Virus record (IMG/VR): IMGVR_UViG_3300045997_000044
Coordinates: 1-40,132 of that record
Direction: 5' to 3' (one strand)
From: a virus
DNA length: 40,132 bases
Shown: in pieces, positions 6,353 to 13,469 of the stretch
How positions within the stretch are numbered: the stretch's first letter is position 1
Layout: the number at the start of each line of letters is the position of its first letter
Program-made: the position numbers and the translations under genes
Notes under the pieces: model-generated
Database searches by the model: none
What the model was told of the DNA's origin: nothing
Seen by the model: only the letters and a program-made list of their open reading frames with translations

Positions 6353-8304
6353 TTCGTATACCTGTCCATGACTTTCGTTTCGACCTTGATCGGAATTCCA
6401 CTCCACCACGCTTCGCCTTCATATGCAAGCGGTAATTCCATGATTGATGTAAACCATTCCGCATCTATCAACGATTCATCCACATGCGCGCCAAGTTCAT
6501 CATGGCTTCTGATGCATATATCGAACCCCGCATCGTCTAGCTGTAGCGCAGCTTCGCGTTGCAGGTCGTGAGCGATGGCTTGAACCACGTTTTCGGTCAG
6601 CTTCCCGCCGTAAGTGTGGACAGTACCCCAACCCTTATACTCGTCGCTATCACCCTTCGCACCCGTAAAACTGATATCGTTGTCTTTACTCACTCGCGGG
6701 TTGCGATACCGGAGCTTACGCCCAGAGGGTAAACGGATCGTTAACAAATCTTCATTGGCTGCAATCTGTAAACAGCCGTAGCGCTTCGCTGTTTTGCCGA
6801 CAATGCATTCACGCACTGCGCCTTCGAGGCCCCACCAGAAACGCGGAACGGCGCGATAGGTCTCGCGGTATACCGTCTTCGTGCGCAAGGCATCGGCAGG
6901 CGTCACGTACATGCCATGCTGTTTGAGGCAAGTGGCCGCGAACTTGTCTTCGCCTCCGCCATACCCCAGCAGCAAGATGCCCTGCTTACCGAGCTGGCGT
7001 TCTTCATGCATATCCTTGGTGACTTCGTAGCCTTTGATTTTGCTGGCCAGATCGCAATAGATATCTTGCCCCGAGCGCAGCAGCTCCAGGCCGCGCGTCT
7101 CGCCCGCAACCCAGAACAGCACGCATGTCTCGATTTTCGAGAAATCGCCCACAACGAGCTTGTGCCCAGGCATGGCCTGGATCATCGGCCGCACGCACTT
7201 GCCGGCTAGCTCCAATGGTTCGATGCCGATATCGATCATGAAGTCGAGCTTGTCATCCGCGTCCGCGGCCAGCAGCATGGCCAGCTCATGCGGTCCGGCT
7301 GTTACACGTTTCAAGTTCTGCATCTGGGCACCCTTGGCGCTGTCGCGGCCGGTGTGAGCGCCGTTGCAAACATAGGCGTCTCTAATCCAGCCGCGGCCGG
7401 GGTTCTTCGGGTCCGCTTGGGCGCGCGCCGCAAAAGCCGCAAACTTCTTCGGTGCCGCGCCTCCGATTGCTGATTTGATCTCTAGGGCGCGGCGCGCGCG
7501 TGGGCTCATGCCCTGATCGGTCACGAGAACCTGTTCCACCACGTCCTTAGCCAAGCTGTCCAGGCGCAGCCCTTCGCTTTCCAGCAGCCATTGCTTGAGC
7601 CGGGCGGTCTGTGTCGGGCTGCCGATCATGAAGTCCGTAGCGGCCAGCAAGCGCCGTCTGGCGTGCTCGTAGACCCCGGAAACGCCAACCTCGCCCAAGA
7701 TGACCAGCATGCGCTTAATGTCGTCCAGGGCCACGGGAATGCCCCGTGCGTTACATCTCTGATCGAAGCGCCACCACGTCATTTGTTCGGGGGTCGGGTC
7801 GAGCGTTTTCTCGATAAGCTGCATCATGATATCCACGTCAGTCATGCAGCGGCTTTCGACAAGCGCGCGGAGTTCCGGCGTGTCCACGACCTTGCCGGCC
7901 TTGACGCGCATCATCGCAGTGAGCGCTTTCGCTTCGGCCGGGTCCTTGGCATAGCTGCCGAGCACGGCGTAGCTGGCATCGTCAAGGTTGCGCGGGTAGC
8001 CGTTGATGGCCATGCGCACGGCGCTGCACTCCCAGTTTTCCAGGGGAGGCAACGGGGCGTCAAAATGGTGGTGCCAGACCAGCCGGTCAAACCCGGCATT
8101 GTGCGCGACGTAGCGGCGCTCTGGCGTGGCAAAGCTTGGGGCCGGTAAGCCTGGACGCCAGAGCGCTTTCGCACCCGTAGCGCCATCTACGAAGGCTGCG
8201 CATATGGGGTGCGTGCTGGGGTGCGTGGCGTAGACGTAAGCACCCACGTCGGGAAGTTCAAGCGCGCTCCGCGTCTCGAAGTCTACGCCGATCTGGTCAG
8301 TCAT
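6349..8304 (-). CDS. Family A DNA polymerase with 3'-5' exonuclease domain
   Basis: A 651-aa replicative polymerase. The exonuclease domain shows Exo I DFE (D8, E10), Exo II NAGFD (N69 to D73) and an Exo III Asp (D156); the usual Exo III Tyr four residues before that Asp is Arg here. The polymerase domain shows motif A DFSKIE (387-392), motif B with R436, K440 and Y448-G449, and motif C HDE (601-603). The start at 8304 is preferred (AGG about eight bases upstream, N-terminus MTDQIGVDFETR matches family beginnings); a longer frame from 8394 overlaps the upstream gene and lacks a ribosome site. It copies phage DNA with the primase-helicase at 13466-15823. Confidence 0.95.
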   Translation of the reverse strand: MTDQIGVDFETRSALELPDVGAYVYATHPSTHPICAAFVDGATGAKALWRPGLPAPSFATPERRYVAHNAGFDRLVWHHHFDAPLPPLENWECSAVRMAINGYPRNLDDASYAVLGSYAKDPAEAKALTAMMRVKAGKVVDTPELRALVESRCMTDVDIMMQLIEKTLDPTPEQMTWWRFDQRCNARGIPVALDDIKRMLVILGEVGVSGVYEHARRRLLAATDFMIGSPTQTARLKQWLLESEGLRLDSLAKDVVEQVLVTDQGMSPRARRALEIKSAIGGAAPKKFAAFAARAQADPKNPGRGWIRDAYVCNGAHTGRDSAKGAQMQNLKRVTAGPHELAMLLAADADDKLDFMIDIGIEPLELAGKCVRPMIQAMPGHKLVVGDFSKIETCVLFWVAGETRGLELLRSGQDIYCDLASKIKGYEVTKDMHEERQLGKQGILLLGYGGGEDKFAATCLKQHGMYVTPADALRTKTVYRETYRAVPRFWWGLEGAVRECIVGKTAKRYGCLQIAANEDLLTIRLPSGRKLRYRNPRVSKDNDISFTGAKGDSDEYKGWGTVHTYGGKLTENVVQAIAHDLQREAALQLDDAGFDICIRSHDELGAHVDESLIDAEWFTSIMELPLAYEGEAWWSGIPIKVETKVMDRYTK

Positions 8305-8368
8305 GGGTTTACCTGGGAAAAGGCGGGGAATGGGTGGAGCTACAACGCGCTCCACCCGATACGCGAGA

Positions 8369-8944
8369 CTATCCGAGAAGGTCGGCGAATTCATCTTGCG
8401 TCAAGGGCGCTTCGTCAAGCATCGCGTCCGCAGCGGCAGCGCTGATAGACCGGCTAAACGGGTCGCCATCGCGGGTCTTTTGCACCGTGGAGATGTTGAA
8501 CGACGCACCACGATTGATCACCGCGCCTTGCTTGTTCTTCGTCTGCCAAGAGAAGGTCGTCAGGATTGCGCGGCAGTAACAGCCGGCGTAGAGATCGGCT
8601 TCGCTTGCCTGTGTCTTATTGGGGTTGAGCAAGCGCGGCGGGTATTTCGGACCCGAGTTTGCACGAAGAATAAAGTGGTTCTTGCGTTCTTCCTGCTTTT
8701 TCTGATTGCCGTCAATCAGCGCTTGTTCGAAAGTCCGCCATGCGCACCCGCCATCGGTTGCCCAGCTTTGCGGGATTGTCGCATTATAGAGGGCCTTCAT
8801 GGGCTGAAGAAGCAACAGATATTCGCGAGTCTTGGGGAACAGCATTTCCATGCGGAACCGCAACACGCCGTTGTCGTCAGGCGTTGGGACAAACAGCGCG
8901 GGGAAAGAAAGGCGGAATTCGGGAGTAAGGACAGCCTCTTGCAT
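8369..8944 (-). CDS. DUF2815 family protein, probable single-stranded DNA-binding protein
   Basis: A 191-aa protein whose N-terminal block (EFRLSFPALFVP) and block LYAGCYCRAILTTFSW match the DUF2815 family, which occurs in phage replication modules next to DUF2800 and family A polymerases and is thought to act as an ssDNA-binding protein. The C-terminus is acidic and hydrophobic (DEFADLLG), like SSB tails that recruit partners. The start at 8944 is fixed by AAGGAT eight bases upstream; the frame is open further back but that part is non-coding in character. It lies immediately before the polymerase in the leftward operon. Confidence 0.85.
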   Translation of the reverse strand: MQEAVLTPEFRLSFPALFVPTPDDNGVLRFRMEMLFPKTREYLLLLQPMKALYNATIPQSWATDGGCAWRTFEQALIDGNQKKQEERKNHFILRANSGPKYPPRLLNPNKTQASEADLYAGCYCRAILTTFSWQTKNKQGAVINRGASFNISTVQKTRDGDPFSRSISAAAADAMLDEAPLTQDEFADLLG

Positions 8945-8956
8945 TGTGTAATCCTT

Positions 8957-8964
8957 GTTTAAAC
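8957..8964. repeat. GTTTAAAC palindrome, site 2
   Basis: Exact palindrome 12 bases upstream of ATG 8944, abutting that gene's AAGGAT ribosome site. Confidence 0.8.
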
Positions 8965-8976
8965 GGTTGATTTGGG

Positions 8977-9025
8977 AAGCCATGCTGACACATGGCTTGC
9001 TACCCTGCTTTCGTATGCTTGTCAG
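8977..9025 (-). promoter_or_regulatory. Hairpin with possible pseudoknot in the DUF2815 leader
   Basis: AAGCCATG (8977-8984) and CATGGCTT (8991-8998) form a perfect 8-bp stem with a six-base loop. The whole loop (CTGACA, 8985-8990) is complementary to TGTCAG at 9020-9025, so the leftward RNA could form a pseudoknot. It sits in the 116-base gap upstream of the DUF2815 gene. A weaker 6-bp pair joins 9001-9006 and 9048-9053. Inference: RNA-level control or a protein-binding site. Confidence 0.5.
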
Positions 9026-9060
9026 AGCGTTACGACACCTTCTTATGAGGGTAGGGTCAG

Positions 9061-9339
9061 TTAGGCGAGCAAATCCTTGCTGCCGTTCTTGGTCGCCTTG
9101 CCGGTCTTCGCTACCGACGGCTTGCGGGACACGGCGCGCGTGAGCGTGAAGGACTTCTTTTTGAAAGCCTCGTACCACTCTTCGACGTCGGCGCGCTGAT
9201 AGAGAACCCGATTAGAGAAGGTGCCGAACTTCGGGCCTTTGCCTTCGCGCCGCAGCGTGATTAGCGCCGATTTCGTCAGCAGCGGCATCAGTACAAGCGC
9301 TTCGTCGGTAGTCAGAGGTGTGTCTTCGCTCATGCTCAT
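9061..9339 (-). CDS. Helix-turn-helix DNA-binding protein (excisionase/AlpA-like)
   Basis: A 92-aa protein. Residues ~9-65 read like the winged-helix DNA-binding fold of MerR/excisionase/AlpA-type proteins: PLLTKSALITLRREGKGPKF followed by NRVLYQRADVEEWY, which is the standard recognition helix-wing-helix signature. The C-terminus is basic (KKKSFTLTRAVSRK). The start at 9339 overlaps the DUF2800 stop as ATGA; a second ATG at 9333 has better spacing from AAGGA. With no integrase in the window, a transcription or replication regulator is more likely than an excisionase. Confidence 0.7.
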   Translation of the reverse strand: MSMSEDTPLTTDEALVLMPLLTKSALITLRREGKGPKFGTFSNRVLYQRADVEEWYEAFKKKSFTLTRAVSRKPSVAKTGKATKNGSKDLLA

Positions 9340-10424
9340 TTGTCCTTTTTCAAAGCCTTGCCCCCAGGTGGGCGTTTGGTGTGTTTAGCGACGAGCCCGG
9401 CTGCGCCTTTGATTTCTTCCATCTGGGCAGGGCTTCGCATTACTCGCTCTTGGTATATGACATCACCAAAGCGCGCATGCAACTCTTTTTCTGCCGTTTT
9501 CTCGTCGGTCCATACCCTGTTTTTGCGTGTGTCTTTGATGGTGTAGCCGGGTATCTTCTCGCCCAGCATTGCCATGTCGTAGGCAAGCCGGTAGACTGCC
9601 GCGAACCAATGCTTAAAATCGTCTTGCCGATCCAGGATTTCGGCTATCTGCCCGGGAGTGCGCGACGCGGCTAGGTTCGCGTAGTCCTCTACGCCATCAT
9701 GCGGAATTACCGCACCAACGTAAGCGTCTTGGGTAGCGCACTTGCCCGACTTCGGGCATAGCCGACACCACTTGCCGGCCTTGAGCGTTTTGCCGTCCTC
9801 GATAGCGGCTTTGAAGCGCTTTGCACGGCGCTTTAGCTCGTCGGCGCTGACCTCCCACAGGTCAAACACATTGCCGTTGTGGGCGCGGTGTCGTGGCTGG
9901 CTGATGACAATGCTGACGCGGGTCACCTCGTAGCCGAGCAATTCCAGCTCCAGCGCCTTGCCGTTGCCGTAAATGATGACTTGCTCGTTTTCTTCCGCGA
10001 ATACCTCGATACCCGCACCGTGCTTGTAATCGATGACGAACAGATGCCGCTTGCGCTCGCTGTAGAGCGCCATATCCAGCGTTCCCCAGCAGTCATCATG
10101 AATGTTGGACGCGTGCACCCGCTCGTCAAGGCTCAACTCGTATGGCTCGTTAGCGAGTAGCGTGCGAACCCCAGAGGCGACTTTTGCGACCGTTTCGGCC
10201 ATGTCGAGCGAAACGGGCACGTCGTTATAGGCCACGCCGTCAAGGTACAGGTCTAGCGGGTCAAGGTTCTCGCGAAGACATTGCGTCAACAGGCTATGCG
10301 CTGCTGTGCCTTCGCTGGCGAATTCATCGCTTTCGTCCTCGTAGTCGCCTAGCCCAATGGTCGAGCCGGGGCAGTTCACCCACCGACTTGCAGCCGATGG
10401 GGCGAAGCGGGCATGGTTAGCCAT
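9336..10424 (-). CDS. DUF2800 family RecB-like nuclease
   Basis: A 362-aa protein of the DUF2800 family, PD-(D/E)XK exonucleases related to RecB/Cas4. Visible features are the N-terminal ARFAPSAASRWVNCPGS block, SEGTAAH (residues ~37-43), the catalytic core GTLDMALY...FVIDYKHG (Asp, then Asp-x-Lys) at about residues 114-135, and a C-terminal Cys cluster WCRLCPKSGKC (residues ~219-229) which, with the N-terminal Cys, could hold an iron-sulphur cluster as in AddB/Cas4. It probably processes DNA ends in recombination or replication. Neighbours (DUF2815, polymerase, helicase) form the same module known from other phages. Stop overlaps the next ATG. Confidence 0.88.
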   Translation of the reverse strand: MANHARFAPSAASRWVNCPGSTIGLGDYEDESDEFASEGTAAHSLLTQCLRENLDPLDLYLDGVAYNDVPVSLDMAETVAKVASGVRTLLANEPYELSLDERVHASNIHDDCWGTLDMALYSERKRHLFVIDYKHGAGIEVFAEENEQVIIYGNGKALELELLGYEVTRVSIVISQPRHRAHNGNVFDLWEVSADELKRRAKRFKAAIEDGKTLKAGKWCRLCPKSGKCATQDAYVGAVIPHDGVEDYANLAASRTPGQIAEILDRQDDFKHWFAAVYRLAYDMAMLGEKIPGYTIKDTRKNRVWTDEKTAEKELHARFGDVIYQERVMRSPAQMEEIKGAAGLVAKHTKRPPGGKALKKDK

Positions 10425-10425
10425 G

Positions 10426-10620
10426 TCAGAATACCCAAATCAGAATTGATGTCGCGATGACTAGCGACATGATAAGGACAGGCACCCACATACGCCACGG
10501 CGGGGCGGGACGGTAGGCGAATGGGCAATTGATATCATCGCCCGTGTCCCACTTTCTCCCGCAGACAATGCAGCGTGTTTTGTAGGTCTCGACAAAAAGA
10601 AGACACGGGCGCTCGTTCAT
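10426..10620 (-). CDS. Small zinc-binding membrane protein
   Basis: A 64-aa protein starting at ATG 10620, two bases after the preceding stop. The N-terminal half carries CIVC (residues ~17-20) and a further Cys in DDINC, suggesting a short zinc ribbon; the C-terminal ~22 residues (MWVPVLIMSLVIATSILIW) form one transmembrane helix. Topology is probably N-terminus in the cytoplasm. I recognise no family. In an early block such a protein could interfere with the host membrane or modulate superinfection, but this is speculation. Confidence 0.6.
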   Translation of the reverse strand: MNERPCLLFVETYKTRCIVCGRKWDTGDDINCPFAYRPAPPWRMWVPVLIMSLVIATSILIWVF

Positions 10621-10622
10621 GA

Positions 10623-11246
10623 TTACGCAGTTCCCACCATCGCTTTAGCCTTGGCGTGGAATGCACCGTACTGTTCTTCCGGCAGCTCGGAGAAGTTCTT
10701 GGCCTTGTAGTCACCGAGTAGCTTCACCAGCGCCGGCCCGCCAAGCGCCTTGATCACAGCGCCGGCCATCGCCTTGGCTTCGGCAGCGGTGACCTTGGGG
10801 TGGTCGGGGATGCTGTCACCCAGCAACGCGGCCATGTCGTCGTCCTCGTCGGGCACGTCGGTCTTGAGCTGCTCAGCCGCCAGCTTGGCGCGCTGCTCGG
10901 CTTCGGCCTTGGCGTTGTCGGCCGCGATCTGTTCCTTGGTGCGGCGGGTGCGCTTGGCCTTCTCTTCGACGGTATCCCCGTTGGTGGAAGGCTCCGGCTT
11001 GCTGCTTTCGAGCAGGGGCGTCGCGCCAGAGGACAGAAAGCCGCGATGGTTGTTGGGGTGATTGTCCCGCAGCAATTCGAGCACGCACACCGTGGCTTTC
11101 TTGCGCAGCGCGTTAAACGCTTCGCTGTCATCTTCGCGTGGCTCCAGATCGGCACCGATCAGGATTTCCGCTTTCACGGATTGGTAGTCGCCAAGGTTGA
11201 TTGTCGTACCAACGCGAACTTCAAGTTTATTGATCTGCACGTTCAT
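10623..11246 (-). CDS. Conserved phage replication/recombination-module protein
   Basis: A 207-aa protein. Residues ~1-60 (KLEVRVGTTINLGDYQSVKA then an acidic segment) form a compact domain that I recall from phage recombination clusters without assigned function. Residues ~75-125 are a charged, disordered linker rich in Lys, Glu and Ala with KRTRRTKEQIAAD. The C-terminal ~50 residues (KALGGPALVKLLGDYKAKN to the end) resemble a small helical tail also found on other phage ssDNA-related proteins. It could be a DNA-binding accessory factor for the neighbouring helicase and nuclease. The start has AGGAGA eight bases upstream. Confidence 0.6.
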   Translation of the reverse strand: MNVQINKLEVRVGTTINLGDYQSVKAEILIGADLEPREDDSEAFNALRKKATVCVLELLRDNHPNNHRGFLSSGATPLLESSKPEPSTNGDTVEEKAKRTRRTKEQIAADNAKAEAEQRAKLAAEQLKTDVPDEDDDMAALLGDSIPDHPKVTAAEAKAMAGAVIKALGGPALVKLLGDYKAKNFSELPEEQYGAFHAKAKAMVGTA

Positions 11247-11265
11247 TCTCCTGATAAGGTTTCAA

Positions 11266-11285
11266 CCCACACCCCTGCGTAGGGG
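11266..11285. other. Small GC hairpin between leftward genes
   Basis: CCCCT (11272-11276) and AGGGG (11281-11285) pair over GCGT in the 46-base gap downstream of the helicase gene. No T-run follows on the leftward strand, so it is not a typical terminator. Confidence 0.35.
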
Positions 11286-11292
11286 CGACATT

Positions 11293-13035
11293 CTAATAAG
11301 GAAGGTTGTCGAGTAACTTAGCTTCTAACGCTTGCTGGGCTTGCTGCACAGATGGTTGACTTCCGCCGTTGTAAGAATGCGAGGTTTGCTTATAATTCGT
11401 CCCGTTCCCCCGCCTGTTGTCGAAAGTTCTTCCGAGGAAGACATAGAATTTTCCGCTTCGTATGACTCGCACTCGGTCGGGCATATCGAGCTGTTGTCTT
11501 TGCCCATAGGCGGCTTGCGCTGTCTTGGGTAACGGCGTGTCTTTGCCATGAAGTCTCCACCATTTTGCAAAGCTGTCTTTCGTCGCGGGATGCTCGGGAA
11601 AAACATACTCTTGCATCATTCCATGATCAACGGTTTTATAACTCACGCATAGGCTTTTATAAGGGCTTCCGGCTTTTTCGTGAATGCGGAAGTTCCACGA
11701 CTCGACATTAACCCATGTGGACGTATTCGGAAGGATTGTGCTGCCTTCCTCGTCAAGCTTCGCCTCGTTTACGGGCCAACCATACGAGCATTTCGGGCAA
11801 GTCTGCGTCATGATATCCACTTGCGTATCGCACTTGGGGCAATCCTTGAACATCTCTTGGAATTGCGTCTTGCATACGCGGCAATACCGGGCATTGATTG
11901 AGTTTTTTTCGCCGCATTCCGGGCTAGAGCATTGCTTCATTGCTCCCTTGCCGTTGCCTTTCTCTTTAACTTCGGGTTTGCTGAAATGCCCGTGACGAGA
12001 GACGTTCCCGCCATAGTCCAGCAACAGGCCGTCGGTCTTACCTTCCGCTGTCCGGGTCAAGCGGCCGGCAACTTGGATAAAGAAGCCCACGGATGCGATA
12101 GGACGTAACAGCCATATGCAATCGAGCGCGGGGAAATTGTAGCCGGTTCCCCATATGTTGCAGTTTATCGCAACATCGATCAACCCAAGTTCGAAAAGGT
12201 AGCGCGCGTCTTTGCGGTCTTGGCTGTCCATATCGCCGCGGAGAATGACGCTCGTTAAGCCCAGCTCGTTAAGCACCTGTTGGACGATATCGCAATGCCG
12301 CAAGTTGATAGCAAAGCACAGCTTGTGCTTGCGGTCTTTGGAGCGGGCGAGCGCTTGTTCCACAATGCGTTTGGTCTTCGGATAGTCAACGAGGGTATCA
12401 AGTTCCTTCTGAACGAATTCTCCCGCCTGGATACGCGTCTTGCCTGGATCGTAGGCGATATCGCTGCCGCGCTCCGCGAATGGGGATAGCCAGCCGTCGG
12501 CTACGAGCTGGTCATATGCGACTTCATAGCTCAGTTCTTTGAAGATCGCGCCTTCGCCCTTATGCAGGTAGCCCGAACCCATGCGGTACGGAGTCGCTGT
12601 AAGCCCAACCACGGGCACATTCGGAAACGCCTTGAGCAATGCCCGGTACATCTTTCCGCCAGCCGGCGAGATGCGGTGAGCCTCGTCAACGATGATCAGC
12701 GCTAAGTCATCCCACAAATCGAGTTTGCGGAAAATCGATTGGATAGACGCGACAGTGACCGGCTTACCGCTTTCGTAGGCTTTGAGCTTTGAGCAATAGA
12801 CGCCTACGTCAAGCTCAGATGCAAGCTTGCGCAGATCGGCCGTGTTCTGGTCAACCAGCTCGCTGACATGCGTCACGATAAGAACGCGGCCGAACAGAAC
12901 CGCGTCACATGCGAGCTGCCCCGCAATCAGTGACTTACCGCCACCTGTCGGAATGACAATAAGTTTACGGTCACCGTCTTCGAGCGGGTAGACGCTGGCA
13001 ACTGCCGCGAGCTGGTGGGGCCTTAGCGTGATCAC
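11293..13035 (-). CDS. SF2 DEAD/DEAH-box helicase with zinc ribbons
   Basis: A 580-aa helicase of the UvrB/DEAH-like SF2 group. Motif I is PTGGGKS (29-35), motif II DEAH (117-120), motif III TAT (146-148), and the second RecA domain has LRGDMDSQDR, a motif V-like INCNIWGTGYNFPALD and motif VI QVAGRLTR. Residues ~365-420 hold two Cys-rich zinc ribbons (CSSPECG...YCRVC and CPKC...CPKC). The C-terminal ~150 residues are a less conserved domain ending in a Gln-rich tail. The start is GTG 13035 with GAGGAC eight bases upstream. It likely unwinds or remodels DNA for replication or recombination. Confidence 0.92.
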   Translation of the reverse strand: MITLRPHQLAAVASVYPLEDGDRKLIVIPTGGGKSLIAGQLACDAVLFGRVLIVTHVSELVDQNTADLRKLASELDVGVYCSKLKAYESGKPVTVASIQSIFRKLDLWDDLALIIVDEAHRISPAGGKMYRALLKAFPNVPVVGLTATPYRMGSGYLHKGEGAIFKELSYEVAYDQLVADGWLSPFAERGSDIAYDPGKTRIQAGEFVQKELDTLVDYPKTKRIVEQALARSKDRKHKLCFAINLRHCDIVQQVLNELGLTSVILRGDMDSQDRKDARYLFELGLIDVAINCNIWGTGYNFPALDCIWLLRPIASVGFFIQVAGRLTRTAEGKTDGLLLDYGGNVSRHGHFSKPEVKEKGNGKGAMKQCSSPECGEKNSINARYCRVCKTQFQEMFKDCPKCDTQVDIMTQTCPKCSYGWPVNEAKLDEEGSTILPNTSTWVNVESWNFRIHEKAGSPYKSLCVSYKTVDHGMMQEYVFPEHPATKDSFAKWWRLHGKDTPLPKTAQAAYGQRQQLDMPDRVRVIRSGKFYVFLGRTFDNRRGNGTNYKQTSHSYNGGSQPSVQQAQQALEAKLLDNLPY

Positions 13036-13038
13036 GTC

Positions 13039-13101
13039 TTAGTCCTCGCAGAATGCGTCATCCAGAGCGCAGAGAATAAACTCAATCAGGTTTTTTAGCA
13101 T
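13039..13101 (-). CDS. Possible 20-aa leader peptide before the helicase
   Basis: An ATG at 13101 (GGAG ten bases upstream) opens a 20-codon frame, MLKNLIEFILCALDDAFCED, whose stop lies four bases before the helicase GTG. It overlaps the end of the 55-aa gene in another frame. It may serve translational coupling rather than encode a functional peptide. Support is only position and ribosome site. Confidence 0.3.
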   Translation of the reverse strand: MLKNLIEFILCALDDAFCED

Positions 13102-13249
13102 CGCTGACCGTCTCCGTTATGATTTCGCGAACCACTTCTGACGCTTCGTTCATACAAGCGTCTGTGGTCTTGATGTCACCCGCTGCCGCAGATCGCAGAG
13201 CTTCCACGAGGTTGTCGGCTAACAGGTCTTGAAGCGTGTTATCGCCCAT
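13082..13249 (-). CDS. Small acidic hypothetical protein
   Basis: A 55-aa protein from ATG 13249 to TGA 13082. Its first part, NTLQDLLADNLVEALRSAAA, forms an amphipathic helix; the rest (TTDACMNEASEVVREIITETV) is a second helix. It is acidic, with no membrane segment. It overlaps the end of the upstream membrane-protein gene by 11 bases and the putative leader peptide downstream, in keeping with the packed leftward operon. I do not recognise a family. Confidence 0.5.
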   Translation of the reverse strand: MGDNTLQDLLADNLVEALRSAAAGDIKTTDACMNEASEVVREIITETVSDAKKPD

Positions 13250-13469
13250 CGTTTCTGCTTTCTAAAAACCCAATAACGCCCATGATGAAGACGCTTAGGC
13301 TAAGGTACACTCCAAAAGTTATCACCTGTTTTGCGCCGTACCCTGAATTACCCCCGTTAAGTGTGTGGAGAATAAGCGGGATTTTGGTCATGAGGTGGAT
13401 CGCGGAAACGGTCCAAATAGAAAGAAAGGCCGCTTTAGCGCAAATGCGTTTTTCTTTGTCGGTCATCAT
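13239..13469 (-). CDS. Small membrane protein with two transmembrane segments
   Basis: A 76-aa protein starting at ATG 13469 (ATGA overlap with the primase-helicase stop; AAGGA about nine bases upstream; a second ATG follows directly). Two hydrophobic segments lie at about residues 12-32 (AAFLSIWTVSAIHLMTKIPL) and 48-68 (VITFGVYLSLSVFIMGVIGF), joined by a polar Gly/Asn loop, with charged ends. The function is unknown; membrane proteins in early phage operons often inhibit host functions or exclude other phages, but nothing in the sequence proves this. Confidence 0.6.
   Translation of the reverse strand: MMTDKEKRICAKAAFLSIWTVSAIHLMTKIPLILHTLNGGNSGYGAKQVITFGVYLSLSVFIMGVIGFLESRNDGR

Noticed and set aside
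7591-8148. 185-aa plus-strand frame inside the polymerase gene
   Set aside because: Antisense shadow of conserved polymerase sequence.
8305-8394. Longer polymerase start at 8394
   Set aside because: It overlaps the DUF2815 gene, has no ribosome site, and the extra residues do not resemble polymerase N-termini.
9061-9339. Excisionase indicating lysogeny
   Set aside because: The fold is generic HTH, and I found no integrase, repressor pair or attachment site.
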